Positions 27,854 to 36,311 of a stretch of 64,000 bases of DNA are shown here, piece by piece. How positions within the stretch are numbered: position 1 is the first letter of the stretch; each line of letters begins with the position of its first letter. The position numbers and the translations under genes are program-made. Under the pieces are notes generated by a model, which ran no database searches, was not told where the DNA came from, and worked only from the letters and a program-made list of their open reading frames with translations. The stretch is from Aminobacter ciceronei. GTDB lineage: Bacteria; Pseudomonadota; Alphaproteobacteria; Rhizobiales; Rhizobiaceae. Location of the stretch: contig NZ_JACJHY010000026.1 in the NCBI RefSeq assembly GCF_014138625.1, positions 1 to 64,000 on the forward strand, in the 5' to 3' direction.

Positions 27854-28813
27854 ATGACGGACGTGTTCCACGAAATCCCCGGCAATCCGGTACCCGAGCG
27901 GGCAACCGTCGGCCACTTCAACGCACATGACAGCAAGCAGTTGCGTTATGGCCTGTTTCCCGCGACTTCGCACCCGTTCAAGGGCACGGTGATTCTGCTG
28001 CCGGGCCGCAACGAGTGTATCGAGAAGTATTTCGAGACCGTTCGCGATTTGTCAGTACGCGGCCATGCCGTCGCCACCTTCGACTGGCGTGGCCAGGGTG
28101 CATCCGAGCGGCTGCTGCGCGACCGTCACCGCGGCCACGTCAAGACATTCGACCACTATGTTAGGGATCTCGAGGCCTTCTTCGAGCAGATCGTCTTGCC
28201 CGACTGCCGCGGCCCATTCTTCATCCTTGCCCATTCAAGCGGTGCCTTGATCGCCCTTCTCGCCGCACCGGCGATGATCAACCGCGTCCAGCGCATGGTG
28301 CTGGTGGCGCCGTTCCTGTCGGTCGTCGGCGCGCCGTTCTCGATGTCGGCGATCAGGCGCATCACAACGCTGCTGTGCTGGATCGGCCTCGGCAGGCTCT
28401 ACGCCGCCTGGGGCCCGCGGCCGCGCGAAGGCACGCCCTTTGCTGTCAACAAGCTGACCAGCGACGAACGTCGCTATCGCCGCAACATCCTGCTCTACGA
28501 GACCTATCCCGAACTTTCCGTCGGCGGGCCGACGATCGCCTGGCTGCGGGCGGCTGCGACGGCCTCGGAAACCGTGCGCGACCCGGCCTTCATGGCCTCG
28601 CTCAAGGTGCCGATGCTGATTGTCACGGCCGGCGCCGACCAGGTGGTCTCGACGCGCGACGTCGAGCAATATGTCCACGGATGCCGTGTTGCCTCAATGC
28701 TGACCATCGATGGCGCCCGCCACGAGATCCTGCAAGAAGTCGATATCTACCGCGAGCAACTGCTCGCGGCGTTCAGCGCTTTCGTGCCGGGAACGCCCGT
28801 GATGGTCGAATAG
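27854..28813 (+). CDS. Alpha/beta hydrolase (lysophospholipase/monoacylglycerol lipase-like)
   Basis: 319 aa, serine aminopeptidase S33/Hydrolase_4 type. Core motifs are FDWRGQGAS near the oxyanion hole, the nucleophile serine in LAHSSGAL, and a late His in DGARHEIL. The family includes PldB-like lysophospholipases. Cytoplasmic, no signal peptide. A GTG at 27836 in frame is an alternative start; neither has a strong ribosome site. Convergent with hisN, with only 6 bases between the stops. Confidence 0.82.
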   Translation: MTDVFHEIPGNPVPERATVGHFNAHDSKQLRYGLFPATSHPFKGTVILLPGRNECIEKYFETVRDLSVRGHAVATFDWRGQGASERLLRDRHRGHVKTFDHYVRDLEAFFEQIVLPDCRGPFFILAHSSGALIALLAAPAMINRVQRMVLVAPFLSVVGAPFSMSAIRRITTLLCWIGLGRLYAAWGPRPREGTPFAVNKLTSDERRYRRNILLYETYPELSVGGPTIAWLRAAATASETVRDPAFMASLKVPMLIVTAGADQVVSTRDVEQYVHGCRVASMLTIDGARHEILQEVDIYREQLLAAFSAFVPGTPVMVE

Positions 28814-28819
28814 CCTGCT

Positions 28820-29593
28820 TCAGCCCATCAGCACCTTCAGGGCCGCAGCATGCAGCTCGGGCGTTGCCGCCGCGATGATGTCGCCACCATTTTCCGCCGG
28901 GCCGCCCTCGAAGGTCGTGACGATGCCACCGGCCTGCTCGATGATGGGGATCAGCGCCACGATGTCGTAGGGCTTGAGCCCCGGATCGACGACGATGTCG
29001 ACCTGGCCCGCCGCAACCATGGCGAAGGCGTAGCAATCGGTGCCGTAGCGCGCGAGTTGCACCTGCGTTTCCAGATGGTCGTAGCGTTTGCGCATCTCGC
29101 CCTTGAACAGGCTTGGCGTCGTGGTGAACATCGTCGCATTGGCGAGCGACGTTGTCTTGCGCACGGCAAGCTTGCGCGGCCCGCCCGGGCCCTCGTAATG
29201 CGAACCCTTGCCGTCGGCATAAAACAGCTCGCCGGTGAATGGCTGCGACATCAGGCCGGCAACCGCATCGCCCTCGACGGTTAGCCCGACCAAGGTGCCC
29301 CACACCGGCAGGCCGGAAATGAAGGCGCGTGTGCCGTCGATCGGGTCGATCACCCAGACATGGCTGTTGCCGAGGTTTTCGCTGCCATGCTCCTCGCCGA
29401 GGATGCCATGATCGGGAAATTCGGCGTTGATCAGCGCGCGAATGGCACTTTCGGCCTCCTGGTCAGCCTCGGTGACCGGATCGAAACCACTGGCAAGCTT
29501 GTTTTCCACCGCCTCAAGGCGGCGAAAACGCGGCAGCGTCTCGGCTGCTGCTGCAGTTGCGATCCGTCGCATGAACCCGGCGTCGACCATCAA
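28820..29593 (-). CDS. hisN: Histidinol-phosphatase, inositol-monophosphatase family
   Basis: 257 aa. Metal-binding motifs GEEHGSE and WVIDPIDGTRAF, plus the C-terminal metal Asp region, place it in the IMPase superfamily. The length and the FISGLPVWGTLVGL stretch fit the HisN-type histidinol-phosphate phosphatase that rhizobia use in place of the HAD enzyme of E. coli. Role: dephosphorylation of L-histidinol phosphate in histidine synthesis. An inositol-1-phosphatase role cannot be excluded from sequence. Confidence 0.82.
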   Translation of the reverse strand: MMVDAGFMRRIATAAAAETLPRFRRLEAVENKLASGFDPVTEADQEAESAIRALINAEFPDHGILGEEHGSENLGNSHVWVIDPIDGTRAFISGLPVWGTLVGLTVEGDAVAGLMSQPFTGELFYADGKGSHYEGPGGPRKLAVRKTTSLANATMFTTTPSLFKGEMRKRYDHLETQVQLARYGTDCYAFAMVAAGQVDIVVDPGLKPYDIVALIPIIEQAGGIVTTFEGGPAENGGDIIAAATPELHAAALKVLMG

Positions 29594-29684
29594 TCACCCC
29601 ATCTCCAACTGTGGCGTGAATGACACGCCACGACCCCGCTCGGCAATAACCACATCACCGTGAATTAAAAAGCCCAAAGGCGCC

Positions 29685-29712
29685 TTGACTTTTGTGCAGC
29701 GCACAATAATCT
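29685..29712 (+). promoter_or_regulatory. Promoter of the alpha-r8 small RNA with overlapping inverted repeat
   Basis: TTGACT (29685-29690) is spaced 16 bases from TAATCT (29707-29712). Between them lies the perfect inverted repeat TTGTGC-AGC-GCACAA (29692-29706). Such a site in the spacer would block or recruit polymerase. The GC-AGC-GC type core recalls sites proposed for the PHB regulator PhaR, which is inference only. Confidence 0.65.
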
Positions 29713-29718
29713 CGACTT

Positions 29719-29796
29719 CGGACAGTTCTCCTGTCCATGCCCTCCTTGGGCGTTTCCTCCCTAGACTTCGACCGCTCTCCGGAGCGGTCTTTTTTT
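29719..29796 (+). ncRNA. mmgR: Alpha-r8 family small RNA (MmgR-like)
   Basis: About 78 nt. Hairpin 1 is GGACAG-TTCTC-CTGTCC (29720-29736) and hairpin 2 GCCC-TCCTT-GGGC (29739-29751). An unpaired TTTCCTCCCT follows (29753-29762), then a terminator, GACCGCTC-TCCG-GAGCGGTC with seven T (29770-29796). The unpaired 10-mer, the order of elements and the size match MmgR (Sm8) of Sinorhizobium meliloti, a trans-acting sRNA that limits polyhydroxybutyrate storage. The CCUCC segments look like anti-Shine-Dalgarno seeds. It lies between hisN and the N-formylglutamate amidohydrolase gene, antiparallel to both. Confidence 0.78.
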
Positions 29797-29815
29797 AACC
29801 GCCGGCCTCGGGCGG

Positions 29816-30706
29816 CTACTCTGCGGCCAATGGCAGGTCGAGGAAATGATAGTCTGGCATTGCCATGAGATCCCCGGAAAACCGGGCCAGATCGTCGGCA
29901 AGCGCATAAAATCCAGCGGATTTCTTGAACGTTCGTTCGTCCATATAGAGCCCGCGATTGATCTCGATCTGCAGCGCATGAAGCTTCCGGGCCGGGCGGC
30001 CGTAGTGTTCGGTGATAAAGCCGCCGGCGTAAGGTTTATTGTGCGCCACAGCATAACCCATGGCCGCCAGCAGCCCGATTGCCCGCTCTGACAGAGCAGA
30101 TGCAGCAGAGGTCCCGAAACGGTCACCGACGATGAAATCAGGCCGTGTGCCATTGTCGCCGAGACGGACCGATGCCGGCATCGAATGGCAGTCGACGAGC
30201 ACGGCATAGCCAAACCGGGCATGGGTCCGGGTAACCAGCCGCTTCAACGTCTCATGATAGGGCTTGTAGACGGATTCGATTCGCCCGATCGCCTCCGACA
30301 GCGGCAGCCGGCCGGGATAGATATCCAGCCCCTCGCCCACCAGCTTCGGCACCGTGCCCAGCCCTCCGGCGACGCGCGCCGAGCGGACATTGGCGAAAGG
30401 CGGCACCGGCTCGGCGAACATCCGGGGATCGAGTTCCCACGGCTCGCGGTTCACATCGAGATAGGCGCGTGGGAAGTGAGCGGTCAGCATCGGCGCGCCC
30501 AAGGCGACGGCCGCGCCGAACAGCTCGTCGACATAGCAGTCCTCCGAGCGCCTGATCGCCATGGCATCGAGCCTGGACATGGCCAGAAACCGGTCGGGAT
30601 AACAACGTCCGCTGTGCGGCGAATTGAACACGAATGGCACACGCTGCTCGGCACTCGTCCGGACTTCGAACGGCGGCAGCTCGGCGAAATCTTCGGCTGG
30701 CGTCAT
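29816..30706 (-). CDS. N-formylglutamate amidohydrolase family protein
   Basis: 296 aa from the ATG at 30706; a GTG at 30733 would add nine residues and neither start has a clear ribosome site. FVFNSPHSGRCYPDRF and LVDCHSMP are the zinc-site segments of the FGase family (HutG-like). Such enzymes release glutamate and formate from N-formylglutamate, the last step of one histidine degradation route, but genomes often carry extra copies of unknown substrate. No hut genes are adjacent. Monocistronic. Confidence 0.85.
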   Translation of the reverse strand: MTPAEDFAELPPFEVRTSAEQRVPFVFNSPHSGRCYPDRFLAMSRLDAMAIRRSEDCYVDELFGAAVALGAPMLTAHFPRAYLDVNREPWELDPRMFAEPVPPFANVRSARVAGGLGTVPKLVGEGLDIYPGRLPLSEAIGRIESVYKPYHETLKRLVTRTHARFGYAVLVDCHSMPASVRLGDNGTRPDFIVGDRFGTSAASALSERAIGLLAAMGYAVAHNKPYAGGFITEHYGRPARKLHALQIEINRGLYMDERTFKKSAGFYALADDLARFSGDLMAMPDYHFLDLPLAAE

Positions 30707-30934
30707 CTTTCGTGATGGACCTGCGAAATGCACTCACTCATCTATCGAAAGTGCCACCTGCGGCGGCCAGTGTCCAGTCGTTCAGGCGGTGGAAAGTCGG
30801 CTCTTATTATGCCTTTGCGTCACTCTGCTGACACGGCATTCACTTGATGTTTACCGTCCAGGACTCATATACAAGATGGTTAACGAAGCCCCTGCTGGGG
30901 GGCGGCTTCGACCGCTGATTCGGACGGGATACTT

Positions 30935-31297
30935 ATGGCACGCATTCTTCTGGCAGAAGACGACGACGATATGCGTCGCTTCCTGGTCAAGGCGCTGGAA
31001 CGCGCAGGTTACCAGGTGAGCGACTTCGACAATGGCGCAAGCGCTTACGAGCGGCTGCGCGAGGAACCCTTTTCGCTGCTTCTGACCGACATCGTCATGC
31101 CGGAAATGGACGGCATCGAACTGGCGCGCCGCGCAACCGAGATCGACCCCGATCTCAAGGTGATGTTCATCACCGGCTTCGCGGCTGTCGCCCTGAACCC
31201 TGATTCGAAGGCACCACGCGACGCAAAAGTGCTGTCGAAGCCCTTCCATCTGCGCGATCTCGTCAACGAAGTCGAGAAGATGCTCCACGCCGCATAG
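30935..31297 (+). CDS. cpdR: CpdR response regulator
   Basis: 120 aa single receiver domain. The acidic pocket is AEDDDD (8-12), the phosphorylated residue Asp52 in LTDIVMPEMDG, and the conserved Lys lies in LSKPFH. The sequence closely follows CpdR of Sinorhizobium and Brucella. Unphosphorylated CpdR directs ClpXP to degrade cell-cycle regulators such as CtrA; the CckA-ChpT relay phosphorylates it. The protein ends in Ala-Ala, a C-terminus of the kind ClpXP recognises. Divergent from the amidohydrolase gene. Confidence 0.92.
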   Translation: MARILLAEDDDDMRRFLVKALERAGYQVSDFDNGASAYERLREEPFSLLLTDIVMPEMDGIELARRATEIDPDLKVMFITGFAAVALNPDSKAPRDAKVLSKPFHLRDLVNEVEKMLHAA

Positions 31298-31380
31298 GCG
31301 TTTCCCCAGCGTCGCCAAGGGAATTGATCGCGCCGCTGAAGGAATTGACGATCCGGCGCGTTTTTCCGCCAAACACGCTA

Positions 31381-31409
31381 TTGACGCGCCGGATCAAAAA
31401 TGGTGTATC
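31381..31409 (+). promoter_or_regulatory. Promoter of tRNA-Val
   Basis: TTGACG (31381-31386), a 17-base spacer and TGTATC (31404-31409), ending 14 bases before the tRNA 5' end. The TTGACG -35 with this spacing is typical for stable RNA genes. Confidence 0.6.
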
Positions 31410-31423
31410 CGCCCCCATCGGAT

Positions 31424-31498
31424 GGGCGTGTAGCTCAGCGGGAGAGCACTGCATTGACATTGCAGGGGTCACAGGTTCAATCCCTGTCACGCCCACCA
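31424..31498 (+). tRNA. tRNA-Val (anticodon GAC)
   Basis: 75 nt with encoded CCA. The acceptor stem GGGCGTG/CACGCCC is perfect. The D-arm has TAGCTCAGCGGGAGAGCA; the anticodon stem CTGCA/TGCAG frames the loop TTGACAT with GAC at its centre; the T-arm ACAGGTTCAATCCCTGT is canonical. It reads GUC/GUU codons. No integrated element follows it here. Confidence 0.97.
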
Positions 31499-31581
31499 TC
31501 CGAACTCCCTGATATCACTTGCTAATATCGACCAGCGCCCGACGGACAGCCGGACTTGGCACAGTTGTTTGCGTCGTCCTT

Positions 31582-33069
31582 TTACGCCGCCCGATAATCC
31601 GGCGCGCTGTTGAGATAGCCCGCATAGGCATCGGCGTTTGGCGGCGCGAAGTTTTCGGCCAAGACGTTGCGCCGCCGTTTGGTTGCGCCGATGTCAGCCA
31701 GCAGTTCGTCGAAATGCTTGAAATGATAAGGCGCGACGCACAGGCCACCATAGACGCCAGCCGCCGGCCGTTCGTCGCGCTTCCAGCGCAGCATCATCTC
31801 GATGTTGTCGGTCATCTCCTGGTGCGTCGGCTGACGCCCCAGCTTGCCGTCCGCATATCGCACCAACCAGTTGGCGGCGAGTTCAGCACTCAGAACAGTG
31901 CAGAATGAAGAGTTGAAGCCGACGAAGCCCATGTCGGGCAAATCGGGGTTGGCGATGACGCGATAAAGCCGGTACTGCCCGTCGGGCTCGACCAGCTTGC
32001 GCCGGTATTCCTCCGGAAGGAACGGCACGCCGGATTTCCAGCCGACGGCGAGAATGGCCATGTCGGCCTTGACCCGCTCGCCGCCCGACAGGACCACCGT
32101 GTCCTTCGCATAAGAAGCGATGGTGCCCTGGATTGCCTTGATGCGCCCATCGGCGACCATGTCGAAGAAGCCGGGCGTGACGATCGGTACCGAGCAGTTG
32201 ATGCTGGTCTCGATCGGCACCTTCGGCCTGAGGCCGGTCTTCTTCAGCTTGAGTTGCAGCGAAAGCAGGCTTTCCAGCCCGCGCCAGTTGGCCCAGACGA
32301 ACGGCTTGGCCATGGCATGCGCCAGTCGCGCCAGCAGAGGCTGGTTCCAGCTCGGGAACATCACCTCCTGGGCACGGACATAGAGGATGCGCTTGAAGTT
32401 GATCAGGCCGCCGATGAAGTAGGGAATACGCCAGACCGGCTCGAGATAGACGATGGTGACGGCGGCTGCACCCGAATTGACGGCGTTGACGGCGATGTCT
32501 GTCGCCGACTTGGAGAAGCCGAGCACCACGACCCGCTTGCCCCGCACCGTCGCCGGATCGGTGTATTCGGACGAGTGCAGCACCTGGCCGCCGGCCGCGA
32601 CGAACGTGTCCTGACCCGGATGCACCAGCTCGCGTTTCTCGCTGAAATTGCCCGTGCAGACGGCAACGAAGTCAAAATCCCCAGTGACCGTCGTGCCGTC
32701 GCCAGTTTCCAGTTCGACGGCCCAGCCTTTGGCGCCATTGCGCCGCTGCATGGAAACAACCTTGGTACCGTAGCGGATCAGCGGCACGAGCCCGTTCTGC
32801 TCGGCGTAACTCTTGAGATAGGCGTGGACCTGCGTGCCTTTCGGCCATTCCGGATAGTTCTCCGGCATCGGCATCGAGGTGTAGCGATAGAGATCCTTTG
32901 GGCTTTGCGTCTGAACGTCGGGATAGGATCGCGACGGCTCCCAGACCCCGCCCAGGTCGTAACCGCGCTCGACGATTTCGACATCATGTCCGCGCTGCCT
33001 GAAGGCATGTGCTGCCGCAAGCCCGCTGACGCCGGCGCCGATGACGCAGACTTTCTTCTTCTCGACCAT
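31582..33069 (-). CDS. Flavin-containing monooxygenase
   Basis: 495 aa. FAD-binding GAGVSG (11-16) in VCVIGAGVSGLAAAHAF, an NADPH-binding Rossmann motif VVVLGFSKSATDIAVNA, and a central LHSSEYTD segment, all typical of class B FMO/Baeyer-Villiger-like enzymes. It would oxygenate a soft nucleophile or ketone with NADPH and O2. Start at 33069 chosen for AAGGA 8 bases upstream. It lies 109 bases after a cupin gene in the same direction, and both face an AraC regulator, suggesting a small inducible unit. Confidence 0.87.
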   Translation of the reverse strand: MVEKKKVCVIGAGVSGLAAAHAFRQRGHDVEIVERGYDLGGVWEPSRSYPDVQTQSPKDLYRYTSMPMPENYPEWPKGTQVHAYLKSYAEQNGLVPLIRYGTKVVSMQRRNGAKGWAVELETGDGTTVTGDFDFVAVCTGNFSEKRELVHPGQDTFVAAGGQVLHSSEYTDPATVRGKRVVVLGFSKSATDIAVNAVNSGAAAVTIVYLEPVWRIPYFIGGLINFKRILYVRAQEVMFPSWNQPLLARLAHAMAKPFVWANWRGLESLLSLQLKLKKTGLRPKVPIETSINCSVPIVTPGFFDMVADGRIKAIQGTIASYAKDTVVLSGGERVKADMAILAVGWKSGVPFLPEEYRRKLVEPDGQYRLYRVIANPDLPDMGFVGFNSSFCTVLSAELAANWLVRYADGKLGRQPTHQEMTDNIEMMLRWKRDERPAAGVYGGLCVAPYHFKHFDELLADIGATKRRRNVLAENFAPPNADAYAGYLNSAPDYRAA

Positions 33070-33178
33070 CTTGCTGTTCCTTGTGTGCCAGGATGCAGGG
33101 TTCGCCAGGACGCGAGCCGGCCTTCGCACGCGACCCGTGTCGCGCGCGCCAGGCAGATTCCCGTTGGAAGCTGGCAGC

Positions 33179-33631
33179 CTAGTCGTTGGCTTCGGGCGGC
33201 AGGAAGTTGACCTCGTGCTGAGCCGAGACCTTCACCACCTCGGCCGGGTCGGCGAGGTTGTCGAGCCGGTTGAACAGTTCTTCCAGCATTCCAGCCGGCG
33301 AAACCCAGAACAGGGCCTTGGTCGGCTTGTCGGACTTGTTGAAGTAGCCGTGCGGAATGCCCCTGGGCATGCGCACAAGATCGCCCGCCTTGGCCTTGAC
33401 CCATTCGCCGTCGAGCTTGAGGTCGAGCTCGCCTTCCTGCACCAGGATGAACTCTTCCTGGTTCGGATGGATGTGCACGGGCACGAACTGGCCCGGCTCG
33501 CTGTTGGTCTCGAAGGCGAAGGTGGCGTCGCACACCGCCTTCGGGAAATAGACCTGTCCAAGGATGTTCCAGGTCTTGCCGGCATAGCCGGTGCCCTGGC
33601 GCGTGATGCCCTTGGCGAGTTCATTGCTCAT
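33179..33631 (-). CDS. Cupin-domain protein
   Basis: 150 aa. A single cupin barrel with the two motifs HIHPNQEEFILVQEGELDL and PRGIPHGYFN, giving the usual His/Glu metal site. The N-terminus resembles quercetinase-like cupins. Function could be a dioxygenase, an isomerase or a sensor. GGGAG precedes the ATG. Probably co-transcribed with the flavin monooxygenase gene downstream and possibly acting on the same substrate. Confidence 0.85.
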   Translation of the reverse strand: MSNELAKGITRQGTGYAGKTWNILGQVYFPKAVCDATFAFETNSEPGQFVPVHIHPNQEEFILVQEGELDLKLDGEWVKAKAGDLVRMPRGIPHGYFNKSDKPTKALFWVSPAGMLEELFNRLDNLADPAEVVKVSAQHEVNFLPPEAND

Positions 33632-33827
33632 GTGATGCTCCCTTTGCTTTCGAAGGGCCTACCCGAGGCGACCCTTTCATTTGTTCCACGCATAGATTGC
33701 TGCGGGTATCTTCAAAGCACTAGCCGGAATGCGCGATGACTATCCAGAAAGCGCAAAAATGCTGCCGGCACGACCTACTGCCGCTCATTTTCATTGGCAG
33801 CTGGAGGATCGGTGCTAGTCTGCCCGA

Positions 33828-34829
33828 ATGCTGATGGAAGAGGCGTCCGTCCGAAGGGTACCGCTTTCAGACCATGTCTTGTTTCAGTCGAACGATCTCG
33901 ACTGCGCCAGGGAGCGGGTCGCCCAGAAGTTTTGCAATCACCGACTGGACATCATCGGTGAGAGGACAGCTTTTCGCGTCACGCACAATCATGCGCCCGG
34001 CGAGATGATCTCGCTGAACTACATCAGCTATGGCGCCGACGTGCTGATCGATCCGGGCGAACTCGGCGACTTCTACCTGATCCAAATGCCGATCTCCGGT
34101 TCAGCCACCGTCCGCAACGGCACACGCGAGTTTCTGACCGACCGCAGCGTCGCCTCCGTCCTCAACGCCGACCTGGCGACAAGGATGAAATGGTGGCAGG
34201 GCTGCGCCCAGTTGCTCGTCCAGGTGCGAAAGGCGCCGCTGCATGCCTTTGCCATGCGCTTGCTCGACCGCGATATCCAGGGGCCGCTGATCTTCGACCC
34301 GCTGATCGATTTCTCCCGGCCCGAGATGCAGGCATGGCGCCGTCTTGCCAATTCGCTGTTCCATGCCGCCGATGCGAAGGAACCGCTGCACGGCCCGGGC
34401 CTGCACAACGTTCTGCATGAGCAGCACCTGCTCGAACTGTTCCTGCGCAACCAGCCCAACAACATGAGCCTGTTCTTCAACGAGCACAGGCCGGGTGCAG
34501 CCCCCCGCCACCTGAAGCGGGCAGAAGAATTCATCCGCGCCAATGTCGCGGCACCCATCGGTCTGCATGAGATCGCCGAAGCCGCCGGCGTAGCCCCCAG
34601 GACCTTGCAACTGGCTTACCGCAACGCCTTCGGCATCTCGCCCATCCGTGCCCTGACCCGCGAACGCATGCGCCGTGCCCGTTTCGACCTCGTGGCGGGC
34701 GAAGCCAGCGTCACCGACGTCGCGCTGAAGTGGGGCTTCACCCATTTCGGCCGCTTCGCCGCCGAGTACCGGCACGAGTTCGGCGAGCTCCCTCGCGAGA
34801 CGAGAAAAGCCAGCGCTCTGCCGCAGTAG
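33828..34829 (+). CDS. AraC-family transcriptional regulator
   Basis: 333 aa. The N-terminal ~200 residues form a cupin-like ligand/AraC-binding domain (AraC_binding_2 type), and the C-terminal ~100 residues hold two helix-turn-helices (IGLHEIAEAAGVAPRTLQLA and VTDVALKWGFTHFGRFAAEY). Transcribed divergently from the cupin/monooxygenase pair with a 196-base spacer; activation of that pair is the natural expectation. Another in-frame ATG lies two codons in. Confidence 0.9.
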   Translation: MLMEEASVRRVPLSDHVLFQSNDLDCARERVAQKFCNHRLDIIGERTAFRVTHNHAPGEMISLNYISYGADVLIDPGELGDFYLIQMPISGSATVRNGTREFLTDRSVASVLNADLATRMKWWQGCAQLLVQVRKAPLHAFAMRLLDRDIQGPLIFDPLIDFSRPEMQAWRRLANSLFHAADAKEPLHGPGLHNVLHEQHLLELFLRNQPNNMSLFFNEHRPGAAPRHLKRAEEFIRANVAAPIGLHEIAEAAGVAPRTLQLAYRNAFGISPIRALTRERMRRARFDLVAGEASVTDVALKWGFTHFGRFAAEYRHEFGELPRETRKASALPQ

Positions 34830-34931
34830 CTTGCAGGCGCTTGGCGCAACGCTTTACCCTCCTTCCCGACAAGCAAAACCGCCAGATGGTGTTCGTCGCC
34901 CGAGTCACTCGACAATCACTGGAGCATACCT

Positions 34932-35183
34932 ATGCCCGACCTCCCCCGGATGGCGTCGCCCTTGCAGGCGATCCTGATGTCGGAGCTATCAAGGGGAAAC
35001 AGTATTCTCTCGGTCGGCGACTGGCCGCCGGGCTGTCGACTGTTCGTCATGCTGGCGCGTCCGTTCAGGAAGAAATACGCCATGTCTGGCGATGTGGAAT
35101 ATGCCTTGGTCAACGACCCGCACTATTGGAAAGCCGAATATCGCTACAGGAACGGCGAGGAATGCCTTGCCTGCGGTTTCTAG
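34932..35183 (+). CDS. Small hypothetical protein
   Basis: 83 aa, no signal peptide or membrane segment. GGAG lies about 9 bases before the ATG, and codon use looks like that of neighbouring genes. The central DWPPGCRLFVMLARPF stretch looks like a conserved family core, as in short rhizobial orphans, but no function is recognised. It follows the AraC gene by about 100 bases in the same direction. Confidence 0.6.
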   Translation: MPDLPRMASPLQAILMSELSRGNSILSVGDWPPGCRLFVMLARPFRKKYAMSGDVEYALVNDPHYWKAEYRYRNGEECLACGF

Positions 35184-35216
35184 GTCTGTTCTCGACCGAA
35201 GCTGAGCTACTCAACA

Positions 35217-35226
35217 TGTATACAAT
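35217..35226. promoter_or_regulatory. Candidate GntR operator (site 1)
   Basis: TGTATACAAT, sharing GTATACAAT with two other sites in the island. Centred on the palindrome GTATAC. Distant (about 320 bases) from the racemase start. Confidence 0.45.
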
Positions 35227-35480
35227 TAGCATAGCCTCCAGAGGCGCAAGCCGCCCCGGAAAACCACGCAATAATTGGCTTTACGCTACAGCCCGTTGCA
35301 GTGCAGCAAAATCCCAAATCCTTCAAATGCTTGTGCTGCCAGCTAGGATAGCCCGGGCATCCGTGCGCAAACCCGCCGCCATCAGTCCTGCGACGGGCGG
35401 CCACTCGTATTCGTCTATCCCGCAAAATCGCCGGATACCGTGTTGACAACAGCAAATTACATCCAATACGAATACATGAT

Positions 35481-35490
35481 AGTATACAAT
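35481..35490. promoter_or_regulatory. Candidate GntR operator (site 2)
   Basis: AGTATACAAT, 54 bases before the racemase ATG and about 33 bases downstream of TTGACA, a suitable place for repression by the GntR protein encoded at 36308-37048. Confidence 0.5.
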
Positions 35491-35543
35491 TTTAGGCTGG
35501 GAACTACCGACACCCGGCGAGGCCAGCGGCTTCAGAGGATCGC

Positions 35544-36311
35544 ATGAGAATTAAGCTCATCAATCCCAACACCACCCAGTCGATGACCGATCTCATCGGT
35601 GATGCGGCGCGGGCGGTTGCAGCACCGGCAACCGAGATCCTGGCGGTGACCTCCCGCTCCGGCGCCGCCTCGATCGAAGGCCACTACGATGAAGCGATGA
35701 GCATCATCGGCCTTGTCGACGAGATCATGGATGGGCCGGCCGCCGACGCCTACATCATTGCCTGTTTTGGCGATCCCGGTCTGCTTGCGGCGCGCGAGAT
35801 ATCAGGCGCGCCGGTGTTCGGCATTGCAGAAGCCGCCATGCACGCGGCAAGCTTCGTCGCCACCGGCTTTTCAGTGGTGACGACGCTCGAACGCACGCGC
35901 ATCATCGCCGAACAGCTGGTCCGCAACTACGGCATGCAGCATCATTGCCGCCGCGTGCGCGCCACCGACGTTCCGGTGCTGGAGCTGGAAAAGCCGGAAT
36001 CGAACGCCCGCGCGATCATCCTTGCCGAGTGCGAGAGGGCGCTGTCCGAAGATCGCTCCGAGGCCATCGTGCTCGGTTGCGCCGGCATGGCCGATCTTGC
36101 GCATTATCTCGAAGACCGGCTGCAGGTTCCCGTCATCGACGGCGTGGTTGCCGGCGTCAAATTTGCCGAGGCCATTGTCGGCATGGGCCTGAAGACCTCC
36201 AAGCGCGGCGATCTCGCCTATCCGCTGCCCAAGACCTATCGCGGCAAGCTCGCCGGCTATGCACCCGAAACGCGCCTCGCAAACGCCGGAACGACGAGAA
36301 AGGTCAGTTAG
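35544..36311 (+). CDS. Asp/Glu/hydantoin racemase family protein
   Basis: 255 aa. The two catalytic cysteines of the family are present: Cys74 in IIACFGDPGL and Cys179 in IVLGCAGMADL. The N-terminus RIKLINPNTTQSMT is typical of hydantoin/allantoin racemases (HyuE type). It would epimerise a cyclic ureide or related compound without cofactor. AGAGGA precedes the ATG. No hydantoinase or carbamoylase is adjacent; instead, the island carries an importer and a deaminase-like amidohydrolase. Its stop overlaps the convergent GntR stop. Confidence 0.88.
   Translation: MRIKLINPNTTQSMTDLIGDAARAVAAPATEILAVTSRSGAASIEGHYDEAMSIIGLVDEIMDGPAADAYIIACFGDPGLLAAREISGAPVFGIAEAAMHAASFVATGFSVVTTLERTRIIAEQLVRNYGMQHHCRRVRATDVPVLELEKPESNARAIILAECERALSEDRSEAIVLGCAGMADLAHYLEDRLQVPVIDGVVAGVKFAEAIVGMGLKTSKRGDLAYPLPKTYRGKLAGYAPETRLANAGTTRKVS

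Larger units (their letters stand above)
35184..35543 (+). promoter_or_regulatory. Control region of the racemase gene, AT-richer spacer
   Basis: A 360-base spacer, clearly richer in A/T than its surroundings. It carries two copies of a TGTATACAAT-like box (35217-35226 and 35481-35490) and a TTGACA (35443-35448) that could be a -35. The second box falls at the expected transcription start, 54 bases before the racemase ATG. No coding potential seen. Confidence 0.5.
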
